Source: Acidimicrobiales bacterium (GTDB taxonomy: Bacteria; Actinomycetota; Acidimicrobiia; Acidimicrobiales; JAKAVM01). From it: 8,717 nucleotides of DNA. The notes under the pieces were generated by a model that was not told where the DNA came from, did not search any database, and saw only the letters and a list, made by a program, of their open reading frames with translations. The position numbers were made by a program, and so were the translations under genes. Below, piece by piece: positions 1 to 6,400 of this stretch. The stretch covers positions 1 to 8,717 of the forward strand of contig DAIDIS010000010.1 in the NCBI GenBank assembly GCA_027451785.1, read 5' to 3'. Every line of letters starts with the position of its first letter. Position 1 is the first letter of the stretch.

Positions 1-1111
1 TAAGGACCGAAGATCCTGATGGGATCTCGCCGCCTGATTCCCTCACTATCCAGGCAAGGGCGTGCGAAGACTCAAGAGCTGGGATTATTCCTTCCGTTTT
101 GGCCAACAATTGGAATGCCTTTAGGACCTCTTCGTCGCCAACGCTGAAATACGATGCCCTACCCACCGAATCCAGATACGCATGCTCAGGGCCAACGCCG
201 GGATAGTCCAAGCCTGCAGATATGGAGTGGGCTTCGGTGACCTGGCCGGCTTCATCTTGAAGAAGCCTTGAAATCATGCCATGCACAACGCCAACCGAAC
301 CCTTGCCGATGGCCGCTCCTCCTTCCGCTTCGACGCCCACCAGCCTGGCGGTCGTGGCGGCAAACCCTGCAAACGCCCCTGCCGCATTCGAACCTCCTCC
401 GACGCATGCGACGACGAAGTCAGGTGTCGCTCCTGTCTCGCCTCGGACCAACAACTCGGAGAACTGGGATCTGGCCTCCTTCCCGATGATGCTCTGAAAC
501 TCCCTAACCATCCAAGGATAGGGATGAGGTCCCATAACCGACCCGATGCAATAGTGCGTTGAGTTGACCGAGGCCACCCAGTCGCGCAGTGCCTCGTTGA
601 CCGCGTGCTTCAAGGTCCTCGACCCACTTGAAACAGGCTTGACCGTTGCTCCGAGGAGATTCATTCTGAAAACGTTGAGGGCCTGCCTTTCGACGTCGAC
701 CTCACCCATATACACGGTGCACTCGAATCCGAACAGCGCCGCTGCGGTAGCTGTAGCCACACCGTGCTGTCCGGCACCGGTCTCAGCGATTAAGCGAGTC
801 TTTCCGGCTCTTTTTGCCACAAGGGCCTGTCCGATGACGTTGTTGATTTTGTGTGATCCCGTGTGGGCCAGATCCTCTCGCTTCAGGTACAGCTCAATTC
901 CGAGTTGCTTGCTAAGTCTGTCGCACTTAGTGATGGGAGTTGGCCTGCCACCGTAACTGCGGAGTATCCGATCAAGCTCCTCCTTGAAGTCTTCGGAGCT
1001 CCACGCTTCCCGGAAAACCGCCTCGAGTTCACGGGTAGCCGGGATCAGGGACTCCGGTATGAACCGGCCGCCGAATTCACCGAAGCGGCCTTCTTCGGTG
1101 GGCTCACCCAT
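1..1111 (-). CDS. trpB: Tryptophan synthase beta subunit, 3' end cut by window edge
   Basis: The last enzyme of tryptophan synthesis, a cytosolic PLP enzyme that condenses indole with L-serine, normally in an alpha2-beta2 complex with TrpA. The frame is open for 370 codons from the ATG at 1111 to the window edge. Visible family motifs, in order: GRFGEFGGRF near the N-terminus, HTGSHKINN with the PLP-binding lysine, ETGAGQHG with the catalytic glutamate, the PLP-phosphate loop VGGGSNA, SISAGLDYPGVGPEH, and EGIIPALESSHALA near the cut. By comparison with E. coli TrpB, about 25-30 C-terminal residues lie beyond position 1. The segment after GVEAEGG is about 8 residues shorter than in E. coli. 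The start is uncertain: the ATG at 1111 has AAGGGA 5 bases upstream, while an in-frame TTG at 1132 has a better AGGAGAG 6 bases upstream and would add 7 residues. It follows trpF by about 57 bases and is probably cotranscribed with it. Confidence 0.97.
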   Translation of the reverse strand, partial: MGEPTEEGRFGEFGGRFIPESLIPATRELEAVFREAWSSEDFKEELDRILRSYGGRPTPITKCDRLSKQLGIELYLKREDLAHTGSHKINNVIGQALVAKRAGKTRLIAETGAGQHGVATATAAALFGFECTVYMGEVDVERQALNVFRMNLLGATVKPVSSGSRTLKHAVNEALRDWVASVNSTHYCIGSVMGPHPYPWMVREFQSIIGKEARSQFSELLVRGETGATPDFVVACVGGGSNAAGAFAGFAATTARLVGVEAEGGAAIGKGSVGVVHGMISRLLQDEAGQVTEAHSISAGLDYPGVGPEHAYLDSVGRASYFSVGDEEVLKAFQLLAKTEGIIPALESSHALAWIVRESGGEIPSGSSVL

Positions 1112-1138
1112 CAAGTTCCCTTGAATCTCCAACCTCAA

Positions 1139-1145
1139 CTCTCCT
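1139..1145 (-). promoter_or_regulatory. Strong Shine-Dalgarno before trpB
   Basis: AGGAGAG on the minus strand lies 6 bases upstream of an in-frame TTG at 1132 and 27 bases upstream of the ATG at 1111. The ideal spacing to the TTG makes it a serious alternative trpB start. TTG starts also appear to be used by trpC and the ygfZ-like gene here. Confidence 0.5.
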
Positions 1146-1168
1146 GCAATCGGACGCCAAAAGGTAGG

Positions 1169-1903
1169 TTACTCGGAGGCATAGGGATCACTTTCCCAGT
1201 CATAGGCACTTCTCTCGCCGTCAGGATCAATTTTCGTTCCGATCTCACGCATGCCCATGGCCGCACCAGTGAAGTCGTCCGCACCGGCCAAGCCAAGCCT
1301 GAGCTCCGTTTCGCGGACGGCATCCATGAACGCCTTCAGCTTCCGCGGATCTTTGCGTCCCGGGCTCGCCTCCACTCCTGAGACCACGTCAACTCCCCAC
1401 GGTCGGACCATCTCGATTGCCAACGCAACGTTGTCCGGGTTGAGGCCACCAGCCAACATCAATCGGCGTCCCGGTGCCACGCCTTCGACCAGCTCCCAAT
1501 CGAAAACCTGACCCGATCCTGGACTCGATGAGTCGACAAGGATTACCTTCGCATGATGCTCCTTGGAACGGGCCACTGCGTCACTTCCCGCCGGGAATGC
1601 CTTAATTGTGAATGCTATGCGCTCAGCCACGAAATTCGTCACACTAGGCGGCTCGTCCCCGTGCAGCTGAGCACCCTGCAATCCTGCCTCCAAGGTCACC
1701 TTGACGATTCTCTCCGCCGTTTCGTTCCTGAACACGCCCACAGTCATCACATCCCTGGGTAGCCTCGAAGCAATATGCTCAACGGCTGAGGGCGATACCT
1801 GGCGAGGTGAAGGCGCAAAGACAAACCCCACGGCATCAGCACCCATGGCGATTGCCAGGAGCGCATCCTCTTCACTCGTCGTTCCGCAAATCTTTACGAA
1901 CAT
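1169..1903 (-). CDS. trpF: Phosphoribosylanthranilate isomerase with C-terminal tail
   Basis: Converts N-(5'-phosphoribosyl)anthranilate to CdRP, the third step of tryptophan synthesis, in the cytosol. The product is a (beta-alpha)8 barrel. VKICGTT at residues 3-9 carries the expected general base Cys6. LVDSSSPGSGQVFDW at 122-136 carries the expected general acid Asp124. GADAVGFVF (21-29), GVFRN (56-60), QLHGDEP (79-85), LAGGLNPDNV (150-159) and VDVVSGVEASPGRKD (171-185) are further TrpF motifs and include the phosphate-binding loops. The fold should end near residue 200, but the protein runs to 244; the extra ~44 residues are hydrophilic and end in YDWESDPYASE. It starts with ATG 9 bases after the trpC stop, with no clear ribosome-binding site, so reinitiation after trpC is likely. 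Most studied actinobacteria lack trpF because PriA covers this step, so its presence is notable. Confidence 0.97.
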   Translation of the reverse strand: MFVKICGTTSEEDALLAIAMGADAVGFVFAPSPRQVSPSAVEHIASRLPRDVMTVGVFRNETAERIVKVTLEAGLQGAQLHGDEPPSVTNFVAERIAFTIKAFPAGSDAVARSKEHHAKVILVDSSSPGSGQVFDWELVEGVAPGRRLMLAGGLNPDNVALAIEMVRPWGVDVVSGVEASPGRKDPRKLKAFMDAVRETELRLGLAGADDFTGAAMGMREIGTKIDPDGERSAYDWESDPYASE

Positions 1904-1912
1904 TTCGGCACG

Positions 1913-2731
1913 CTATGCAACAGCGTGTCCCCGCTGGCCGGCAGAGACAAACGCCCTTACAGCCTGAGCACGGTCAGAGGACCTGATTATCGCTTCGCCG
2001 ATCAGCACCGCATCAAAACCGACATCGACCAAAACATCAACATCGGAAGGATCGCCAATGCCTGACTCTGCGATCTTGAGGCACTGCGGCGGCACGGATT
2101 GAACGAGCTCCATTGCCCTGTTCCGGTCTATCTCGAAAGTCTTGAGATTGCGCTGATTGATCCCCACCATCGTTGAACCGGTATCGACAGCACGCTTCAA
2201 TTCGGAAGCATCGTGCACCTCGGTGATTACGTCGAGACCCAGCGTCGCCGCTGCACGAGAGAGACGGTCCAGCTCATCGTCGGTGAGAGCCGCAACTATC
2301 AACAGGGCACAATCCGCGCCGGCCTTCTTCGCGTCGCAAAGATCCAGCTCTGAGACGGTGAAGTCCTTTCTCAAGATTGGAACCGATACGGTCCCGGACA
2401 CGTCGCAAAGATCTTGTAGGCTCCCACCAAAGAACTCCTCATCGGTAAGCACCGAGATGCATGCCGCTCCCGCCGACTCGTAAATGGTGGCCAGTTCCTT
2501 GGGGTCTATACCTAAGTCGAGATCCCCCACGGAAGGCGAGCGCTTCTTGATCTCCGCGATCACCGAAAGCCCGCTGTCCTCACGAATGCATTCGGCAAAC
2601 CGACCCGGGCCACCCAAGGAGGCAGCCGCTTCGATCTCTTTGTCCACATCCCGCTCGTCCAACTCCGCAATCTCACGATGGCGAGCCATAATTCCGGCGA
2701 GATACTTGTTCACCCATGCAAGACTAGCCAA
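1913..2731 (-). CDS. trpC: Indole-3-glycerol phosphate synthase
   Basis: Closes CdRP to indole-3-glycerol phosphate with loss of CO2 and water, the step between TrpF and TrpA/TrpB; cytosolic barrel enzyme. The 272 residues are the normal length for a monofunctional TrpC. Catalytic positions are present: AEIKKRSPS at 59-67 (Glu60, Lys62), LRKDF at 120-124 (Lys122), EVHD at 171-174 (Glu171), GINQRNL at 190-196 (Asn192) and AESGI at 221-225 (Glu222, Ser223). VLIGEAII near 242-249 is the C-terminal phosphate loop. The longest frame starts with TTG at 2731, 17 bases after the ygfZ-like stop. No convincing ribosome-binding site is seen, and a GTG at 2713 (residue 7, just before NKYLAGIMARHRE) is an alternative start close to the family's usual N-terminus. 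Lies 9 bases upstream of trpF. In many bacteria trpC and trpF are fused; here they are separate genes. Confidence 0.97.
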   Translation of the reverse strand: MASLAWVNKYLAGIMARHREIAELDERDVDKEIEAAASLGGPGRFAECIREDSGLSVIAEIKKRSPSVGDLDLGIDPKELATIYESAGAACISVLTDEEFFGGSLQDLCDVSGTVSVPILRKDFTVSELDLCDAKKAGADCALLIVAALTDDELDRLSRAAATLGLDVITEVHDASELKRAVDTGSTMVGINQRNLKTFEIDRNRAMELVQSVPPQCLKIAESGIGDPSDVDVLVDVGFDAVLIGEAIIRSSDRAQAVRAFVSAGQRGHAVA

Positions 2732-2748
2732 CCGGGACCGATCTCAGC

Positions 2749-3801
2749 TCACAGTTCGATTTCCGCTACCTCCAACGTGACCGGGGAAAAGCGAAGCTCC
2801 CTGACCCGATGCCCGTCCAGTAACAATCCCAATTCGTGCCCATTGAACTTCCTCTGCACATATGCAAGAACGAAAAGGCGACCCTCAATTATTGCCGCAC
2901 TGGTGATAGTGCCCGCCATATCCTGGTTGGAGACCAGTGACACCCTGGAGGTTTCGACTATGGCCGGGCTATCGGCTGATACCCCATCAATTGTGCCGGA
3001 TAGGCCGTATAGCCTTTTGGGTACCTGGCTGCCTCTGGAGTCGATCCTTGCAACAAGTTCCTGCCCCGTGTAGCAGCCCTTATCAAACGAAACCGCAATC
3101 TCGGTCAACCCCGCCTCCTGCACTATCGTCGTGTCGCCAAGCTCCGGCCCCTGCTTCGGGATTCCCCTGCTTATGCGCCATATCTCGGCGACCTCGGCGG
3201 AAACCTTCTCTGCGCCCTTTTCCTCAAGCGCCGCCTCCAACAGACTAAGCCTTGTCTTATCGCCTCCTTGAGAGATCCTCGGTGCCTCGGACCCGATAAA
3301 CCCGAGTGACAATACGTCTTTGCTATCTAGGTCGCCAATGACGACCAATTCGTCTCCCGAGCCGTGCCGACCTGCTTCGTCATCGCCAATGCCGCCGGCA
3401 ATTCTTGGATTGCTCTCTGTGGCGTTCAGCTTCGAGACAACTCGATCCAGCTCACCGGGGCCCAAGCACAAGGCAGGGGAAGGTAATACCTTCAACCCCT
3501 CAACTCGTTCCAGCGCAATTTCGGCCTTTACGCGGATTTTGAATTTTCTCAATCTCTCTGCGACCTGTTCCCCAAGACCACGATCCGCGATCAACCACAG
3601 GGATTCTTCACTCCTCCTCAAGATACGAACCAGGGCGCACAACTTCCCCTGGGGGGTCAACAAGAGAGAAAATGCCGAGGATCCAGGCCTAATTGCCACG
3701 ACGTCCTGGCTGACCTGGCCTTGAAGAAATCGGGTGGCATCCGGACCCGAAACGACAACGACTTCGTAGCTGATATCGGCGAACCCCGCCCGGAAGAGCA
3801 A
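2749..3801 (-). CDS. ygfZ: YgfZ/GcvT-like folate-binding protein
   Basis: A 350-residue member of the YgfZ/CAF17 branch of the GcvT aminomethyltransferase fold. Characterised members bind tetrahydrofolate and help maintain Fe-S enzymes in the cytosol or mitochondrion. The diagnostic motif is KGCYTGQE at 241-248, containing the family's conserved cysteine (Cys243) and followed by LVARIDSRG. The N-terminal region has the usual pattern GPDATRFLQGQVSQDV (19-34), then LLLTPQGKLCALVRI (46-60); GxLFVLAYVQRKF near 307-319 is typical of the C-terminal barrel. The linker at 115-180 is less recognisable. The start is a TTG only 6 bases after the trpE stop, with a poor ribosome-binding site, so it depends on translation of trpE or starts slightly further in. 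It sits between trpE and trpC, where many actinobacteria have a small membrane protein. Nothing in the tryptophan pathway needs an Fe-S or glycine-cleavage helper, so the link to its neighbours is unexplained. Confidence 0.88.
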   Translation of the reverse strand: MLFRAGFADISYEVVVVSGPDATRFLQGQVSQDVVAIRPGSSAFSLLLTPQGKLCALVRILRRSEESLWLIADRGLGEQVAERLRKFKIRVKAEIALERVEGLKVLPSPALCLGPGELDRVVSKLNATESNPRIAGGIGDDEAGRHGSGDELVVIGDLDSKDVLSLGFIGSEAPRISQGGDKTRLSLLEAALEEKGAEKVSAEVAEIWRISRGIPKQGPELGDTTIVQEAGLTEIAVSFDKGCYTGQELVARIDSRGSQVPKRLYGLSGTIDGVSADSPAIVETSRVSLVSNQDMAGTITSAAIIEGRLFVLAYVQRKFNGHELGLLLDGHRVRELRFSPVTLEVAEIEL

Positions 3802-3807
3802 CTGAAT

Positions 3808-5388
3808 CTAACCCGCCGCGCTGCCTCTAATACGGCTGGAAACCTCCGCCGAGGAAACCGCTGCCATAAGCGCCGCAGCTTTGTATTGGCACTCCCTGTC
3901 CTCGGAATCCGGGTCACTATCTGCCACGATCCCCGCTCCAGCTTGAATGGAGACGCGGCCATCTGGGCAAACGACAAGAGTGCGTATGGCAATGGCGGTA
4001 TCAAGATTACCGTTGAAGTCGAGGTACCCAACGATTCCAGCGTATGGACCGCGTTTGGTGGGCTCCAGGGAATCAATGATCTTCATCGCTGAAACCTTTG
4101 GGGAGCCTGACACCGTGCCCGCCGGCAGCGTTGCCCTCAAGACGTCGATCGGCCCAAGGCCGGAATTCAACCTCCCTGATACCTGAGAAGTCATATGCAT
4201 GACGTGGCTATAGCGCTCCAACGTCATCATCTCGTCGACTTGCTCACTACCGAACTCGACTACTCGACCTACGTCGTTTCGAGCAAGATCCACCAGCATC
4301 ACGTGTTCCGCAATTTCCTTTGGGTTTTCGATCAGCTCTGATGCAAGCCTATGGTCTTCAGCCACACCCCTCCCTCGTGGCCTGGTCCCAGCGATCGGCC
4401 GAGAGATAACTCGACCATTGGCCAACTGGACCATAGGCTCAGGTGAGGATCCGACCAGAGTCACTTGCTCGAACTTTATGAAATACATATAAGGGCTCGG
4501 GTTTACCTGCCTGAGCACTCTATAAATCTCGAATGGCTCTGCGCTGGTGTCCAGGTCGAATCGTTGTGCAAGAACGATCTGAAAGGCGTCCCCGTCGAGA
4601 ATGGACTCCTTTGCGGCCTCCACCGACCGCATATAGGTCTCGCGTGGCGTGACCCTTTTGAATTTGGGCTTTGCCGAAAGCACATCCGACGGTGCTATGA
4701 ATATCTCTTGAGAGGCCCTCGCCAAATCTTCGGCCATCTTCCCTAAGCGGGCCACAGATTCCTTGTACGCATCGGCAAGCTCGCTGGGAGTCGCCTCCGG
4801 ACCGATGATCACATTGTCGATCAAGTAAGCCCTTTGCTTCCAGTGATCGAAGGCCGCAATCTGCCCAAAGATTGCCATGACCCCATCTGGCAGACCAAGC
4901 TCATCCGGCGGAGCGGAACCCAAGTCCTCCACCTCTCTCACCACGTCGTATCCGAGGTAGCCGACCAATCCCGAAAAAAGAGGAAGCACGCCCGAAAGCC
5001 CTGGCAGCTCCTTAGGGCCCGGCGCTTTCAAAGAGCCGAGCAATGTTTCGAGTGCCGAAAGGACTCCCGCCTCCTCGACCACCTCCGCTACCCGCGCTCC
5101 GACCATTCCAACTCGTCCGCCTTGCGAGACCAACGTTGATATCGGCCTCCTGCCTACAAACGAGAACCGTCCCCAGCGTTCGGCATGTTCCACCGACTCA
5201 AGGAGGAAACCTTCCTTTTCCTCTCCCGCCAGCCGCTCGAAAGCCAAAACAGGCGTAATGGTATCGGCCAGGAGCTCGATCCAGACCGGTATGACCTGGA
5301 ATCTGGCCGCCAAGGTGGCAAATTCCTCAAGTCCGAGCCTTGGCTCAATTCCTTGCTTTCCTAAGCCGTCACAGTCTTTCGTTTCCAT
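3808..5388 (-). CDS. trpE: Anthranilate synthase component I
   Basis: Makes anthranilate from chorismate, the committed step of tryptophan synthesis, normally using ammonia delivered by the TrpG glutaminase (not in this window). At 526 residues it is a full-length, unfused component I. LLES at 62-65 and NPSPYMYF at 296-303 are tryptophan-binding elements, so feedback inhibition by tryptophan is expected. The chorismate-binding domain shows PIAGTRPRG (331-339), EIAEHVMLVDLARNDVGR (358-375, with the catalytic His362), YSHVMHMTSQVSG (393-405), PAGTVSGSPK (422-431), RGPYAGIVGYL (446-456) and IQAGAGIVADSDP (481-493). The order PIAGTRPRG to AGAGIVADSDP and the LLES motif favour TrpE over PabB. ATG at 5388 is the only reasonable start, because an in-frame stop lies 6 codons upstream; its ribosome-binding site is weak. 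It is preceded by a 91-base gap after hisI and followed 6 bases later by the ygfZ-like gene. Confidence 0.97.
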   Translation of the reverse strand: METKDCDGLGKQGIEPRLGLEEFATLAARFQVIPVWIELLADTITPVLAFERLAGEEKEGFLLESVEHAERWGRFSFVGRRPISTLVSQGGRVGMVGARVAEVVEEAGVLSALETLLGSLKAPGPKELPGLSGVLPLFSGLVGYLGYDVVREVEDLGSAPPDELGLPDGVMAIFGQIAAFDHWKQRAYLIDNVIIGPEATPSELADAYKESVARLGKMAEDLARASQEIFIAPSDVLSAKPKFKRVTPRETYMRSVEAAKESILDGDAFQIVLAQRFDLDTSAEPFEIYRVLRQVNPSPYMYFIKFEQVTLVGSSPEPMVQLANGRVISRPIAGTRPRGRGVAEDHRLASELIENPKEIAEHVMLVDLARNDVGRVVEFGSEQVDEMMTLERYSHVMHMTSQVSGRLNSGLGPIDVLRATLPAGTVSGSPKVSAMKIIDSLEPTKRGPYAGIVGYLDFNGNLDTAIAIRTLVVCPDGRVSIQAGAGIVADSDPDSEDRECQYKAAALMAAVSSAEVSSRIRGSAAG

Positions 5389-5479
5389 TCGCTTGCCGAT
5401 AGCTTACGCGAACGCCAACGAGGACTTGAGACAACGTCCCGGGTGGCCCGGATGATGACTCCTTTGTTTGATCGATAAG
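5389..5479 (-). other. hisI-trpE intergenic region
   Basis: These 91 bases are the largest gap in the block and mark the his/trp boundary. On the minus strand they hold an AAAGGAG sequence (5459-5465) with no ATG, GTG or TTG at a usable distance, then a short inverted repeat CCGGG-CCA-CCCGG (5439-5451) with no following T-run. I find no leader peptide with clustered Trp codons, no T-box and no convincing promoter. The gap may hold a regulatory element, but the sequence does not show which. Confidence 0.35.
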
Positions 5480-5911
5480 TCAATCAACTGGAGCGCCAAA
5501 CTGGCGCGAGAAGCACGACTCGGTACCCAAGTGACAAGCACCGTTACCCACCTGGTCCACTTCAACCAACAGCGTGTCGCCATCGCAGTCGACGGATACC
5601 CTCCGCACCAATTGCCTGTTACCGGTCTTCTCCCCTTTGGACCAGTATTCTCGCCTAGCCCTGCTCCAAAACCAAGTAACCCCGGTATCCAAGGTCCTCC
5701 GCAGGCAGCTTGCATCCATCCACGCGAGCATGAGGACCCTGCCCGATCGATAGTCTTGGACCACCGCCGGTACCAATCCTTCGCGGTCGAAACGTAATCG
5801 TTCGAGTTGGGCGTTTGTATAACCAACCTGCAAAACTTCCGCGAAAGCTTCCCTCCGTCTCCGTTCGCCTTCTTGGCCTTCCGGATCCGCCGGAGTTATC
5901 GTCCTCTTCAT
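5480..5911 (-). CDS. hisI: Phosphoribosyl-AMP cyclohydrolase
   Basis: Opens the adenine ring of phosphoribosyl-AMP to give ProFAR, the third step of histidine synthesis and the supplier of HisA's substrate. The 143-residue product is a single-domain HisI with no HisE pyrophosphohydrolase domain. Family motifs: LVPAVVQD (46-53), VLMLAWMD (59-66), WFWSRARREYWSKGEKTGN (80-98), DCDGD at 108-112 carrying metal-binding Asp residues and one zinc cysteine, and GACHLGTESCF at 124-134 supplying the remaining zinc cysteines (Cys126, Cys133). The first ~40 residues, rich in Arg and Glu, are longer than in many homologues. The ATG at 5911 has GAGAGG 8 bases upstream, a good ribosome-binding site, so this start is well supported. 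It follows the Cpn10-like gene by 81 bases. Confidence 0.96.
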   Translation of the reverse strand: MKRTITPADPEGQEGERRRREAFAEVLQVGYTNAQLERLRFDREGLVPAVVQDYRSGRVLMLAWMDASCLRRTLDTGVTWFWSRARREYWSKGEKTGNRQLVRRVSVDCDGDTLLVEVDQVGNGACHLGTESCFSRQFGAPVD

Positions 5912-5992
5912 CAGCGTCGCCTCTCATTGGAAGAACGTCTAGCTGGATGCCCGAAATCGGCCTTCCGTGACTACCGGCCACTCCCCGGAATC
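5912..5992 (-). other. Intergenic gap between Cpn10-like gene and hisI
   Basis: These 81 bases contain the hisI ribosome-binding site at the low-coordinate end and several short GGCC/CCGG-type inverted repeats. No hairpin with a T-run and no promoter that I can defend is present. The gap separates the hisHAF plus Cpn10-like group from hisI. Confidence 0.3.
5920..5925 (-). promoter_or_regulatory. Shine-Dalgarno of hisI
   Basis: GAGAGG on the minus strand, 8 bases upstream of the hisI ATG at 5911. It is one of the clearest ribosome-binding sites in the window and implies independent initiation of hisI rather than coupling to the Cpn10-like gene. Confidence 0.6.
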
Positions 5993-6358
5993 TTATAGAT
6001 AGAGCCCGGTCCCATCCTCGTTTCTCTCGGACGCCATTGCGTGTACGTCTCGCTCACGCAATATTAGGTATTCTTCCCCGCGAACCTCGACCTCCGAGCA
6101 GTCCTCTGGATTGAAGAGCACTCGGTCTCCCGCCCGAACCGACCTTACATGTGGTCCGACCGCGATGGCCTCGGCCCAAACAAGCCGCTTTGAAACCCTC
6201 GCCGCAGTCGCCGGAATCAAAATGCCGGTCTTTGACCTACGCTCCCCCTCGTTTGGTGGCAGACCGACAAGCAGGCGGTCCGAAAGCATGGTGATGGGTT
6301 GTTTGGCCTCTTTAATGGAGACGGACTTTGCTTTCCTGGGAGGTTGAGTTACGGCCAC
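5993..6358 (-). CDS. GroES-like Cpn10-family protein
   Basis: A 121-residue protein with the GroES (Cpn10) fold, probably cytosolic. Classical GroES caps the GroEL folding chamber. Seen here: MLSDRLLV at 24-31 matches the start of the GroES barrel; 38-58 aligns with the mobile loop and contains GILIP (45-49), the GroEL-contacting hydrophobic motif; AIAVGPHVRSVRAGDRVLF (64-82) matches the AVG...VGDxVLF core; YLILRERDVHAM (97-108) matches the C-terminal strand. Differences from GroES (about 97 residues): a basic ~23-residue N-terminal extension and a C-terminal tail ending DGTGLYL. From memory, actinobacteria carry a GroES-like family with similar GERRS, PEDxxEVEV and GLYL features; I could not verify this. 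The GTG at 6358 is the longest start but has a poorly spaced site (GGGAG about 12 bases upstream); the ATG at 6289 (residue 24) is an alternative. It lies 42 bases after hisF, with no groEL in view. Its function here is unknown. Confidence 0.85.
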   Translation of the reverse strand: MAVTQPPRKAKSVSIKEAKQPITMLSDRLLVGLPPNEGERRSKTGILIPATAARVSKRLVWAEAIAVGPHVRSVRAGDRVLFNPEDCSEVEVRGEEYLILRERDVHAMASERNEDGTGLYL

Positions 6359-6400
6359 ACATAGAAGCTACTCCCAATCCACATGCTGCACGACCCAGCA

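Noticed and set aside
863..1381. 172-codon plus-strand open frame opposite trpB and trpF
   Set aside because: It lies antisense to two well-recognised genes with intact motifs; its product resembles no family and it has no operon context.
3320..3724. 134-codon plus-strand frame inside the ygfZ-like gene
   Set aside because: Antisense shadow rich in Ser and Pro, as expected from GC-rich reverse-complement codons.
2749..3801. ygfZ-like gene could be gcvT (glycine cleavage T protein)
   Set aside because: The KGCYTGQE motif with its cysteine and the divergent N-terminal region point to the YgfZ/CAF17 branch, and no gcvH or gcvP is nearby.
3721..4092. Plus-strand open frame opposite trpE and the ygfZ-like gene
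   Set aside because: A shadow of the strongly coding minus strand; the product is low complexity and unrecognised.
3808..5388. trpE could instead be pabB or another chorismate-using enzyme
   Set aside because: The LLES and NPSPYMYF tryptophan-binding motifs, the length and the location beside trpC-trpF-trpB all favour TrpE.
5438..5451. CCGGG/CCCGG inverted repeat as a terminator after hisI
   Set aside because: The stem is only 5 base pairs with a 3-base loop and no T-run follows, so it does not look like an intrinsic terminator.
5389..5479. Trp attenuator or leader peptide before trpE
   Set aside because: I found no short frame with a usable start codon and clustered Trp codons; only a single TGG appears in one reading frame.
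5455..5483. Possible promoter for trpE: TTGACT at 5478-5483, 17 bases, then AGTCAT at 5455-5460 (minus strand)
   Set aside because: The -35-like box is good and the spacing ideal, but the -10 matches only 3 of 6 consensus bases and the box overlaps the hisI stop codon. Not enough to call.
5404..5826. 140-codon minus-strand frame overlapping hisI and the hisI-trpE gap
   Set aside because: It is out of frame with hisI, whose zinc and metal motifs are intact, and its product is not recognisable. It is a same-strand shadow.
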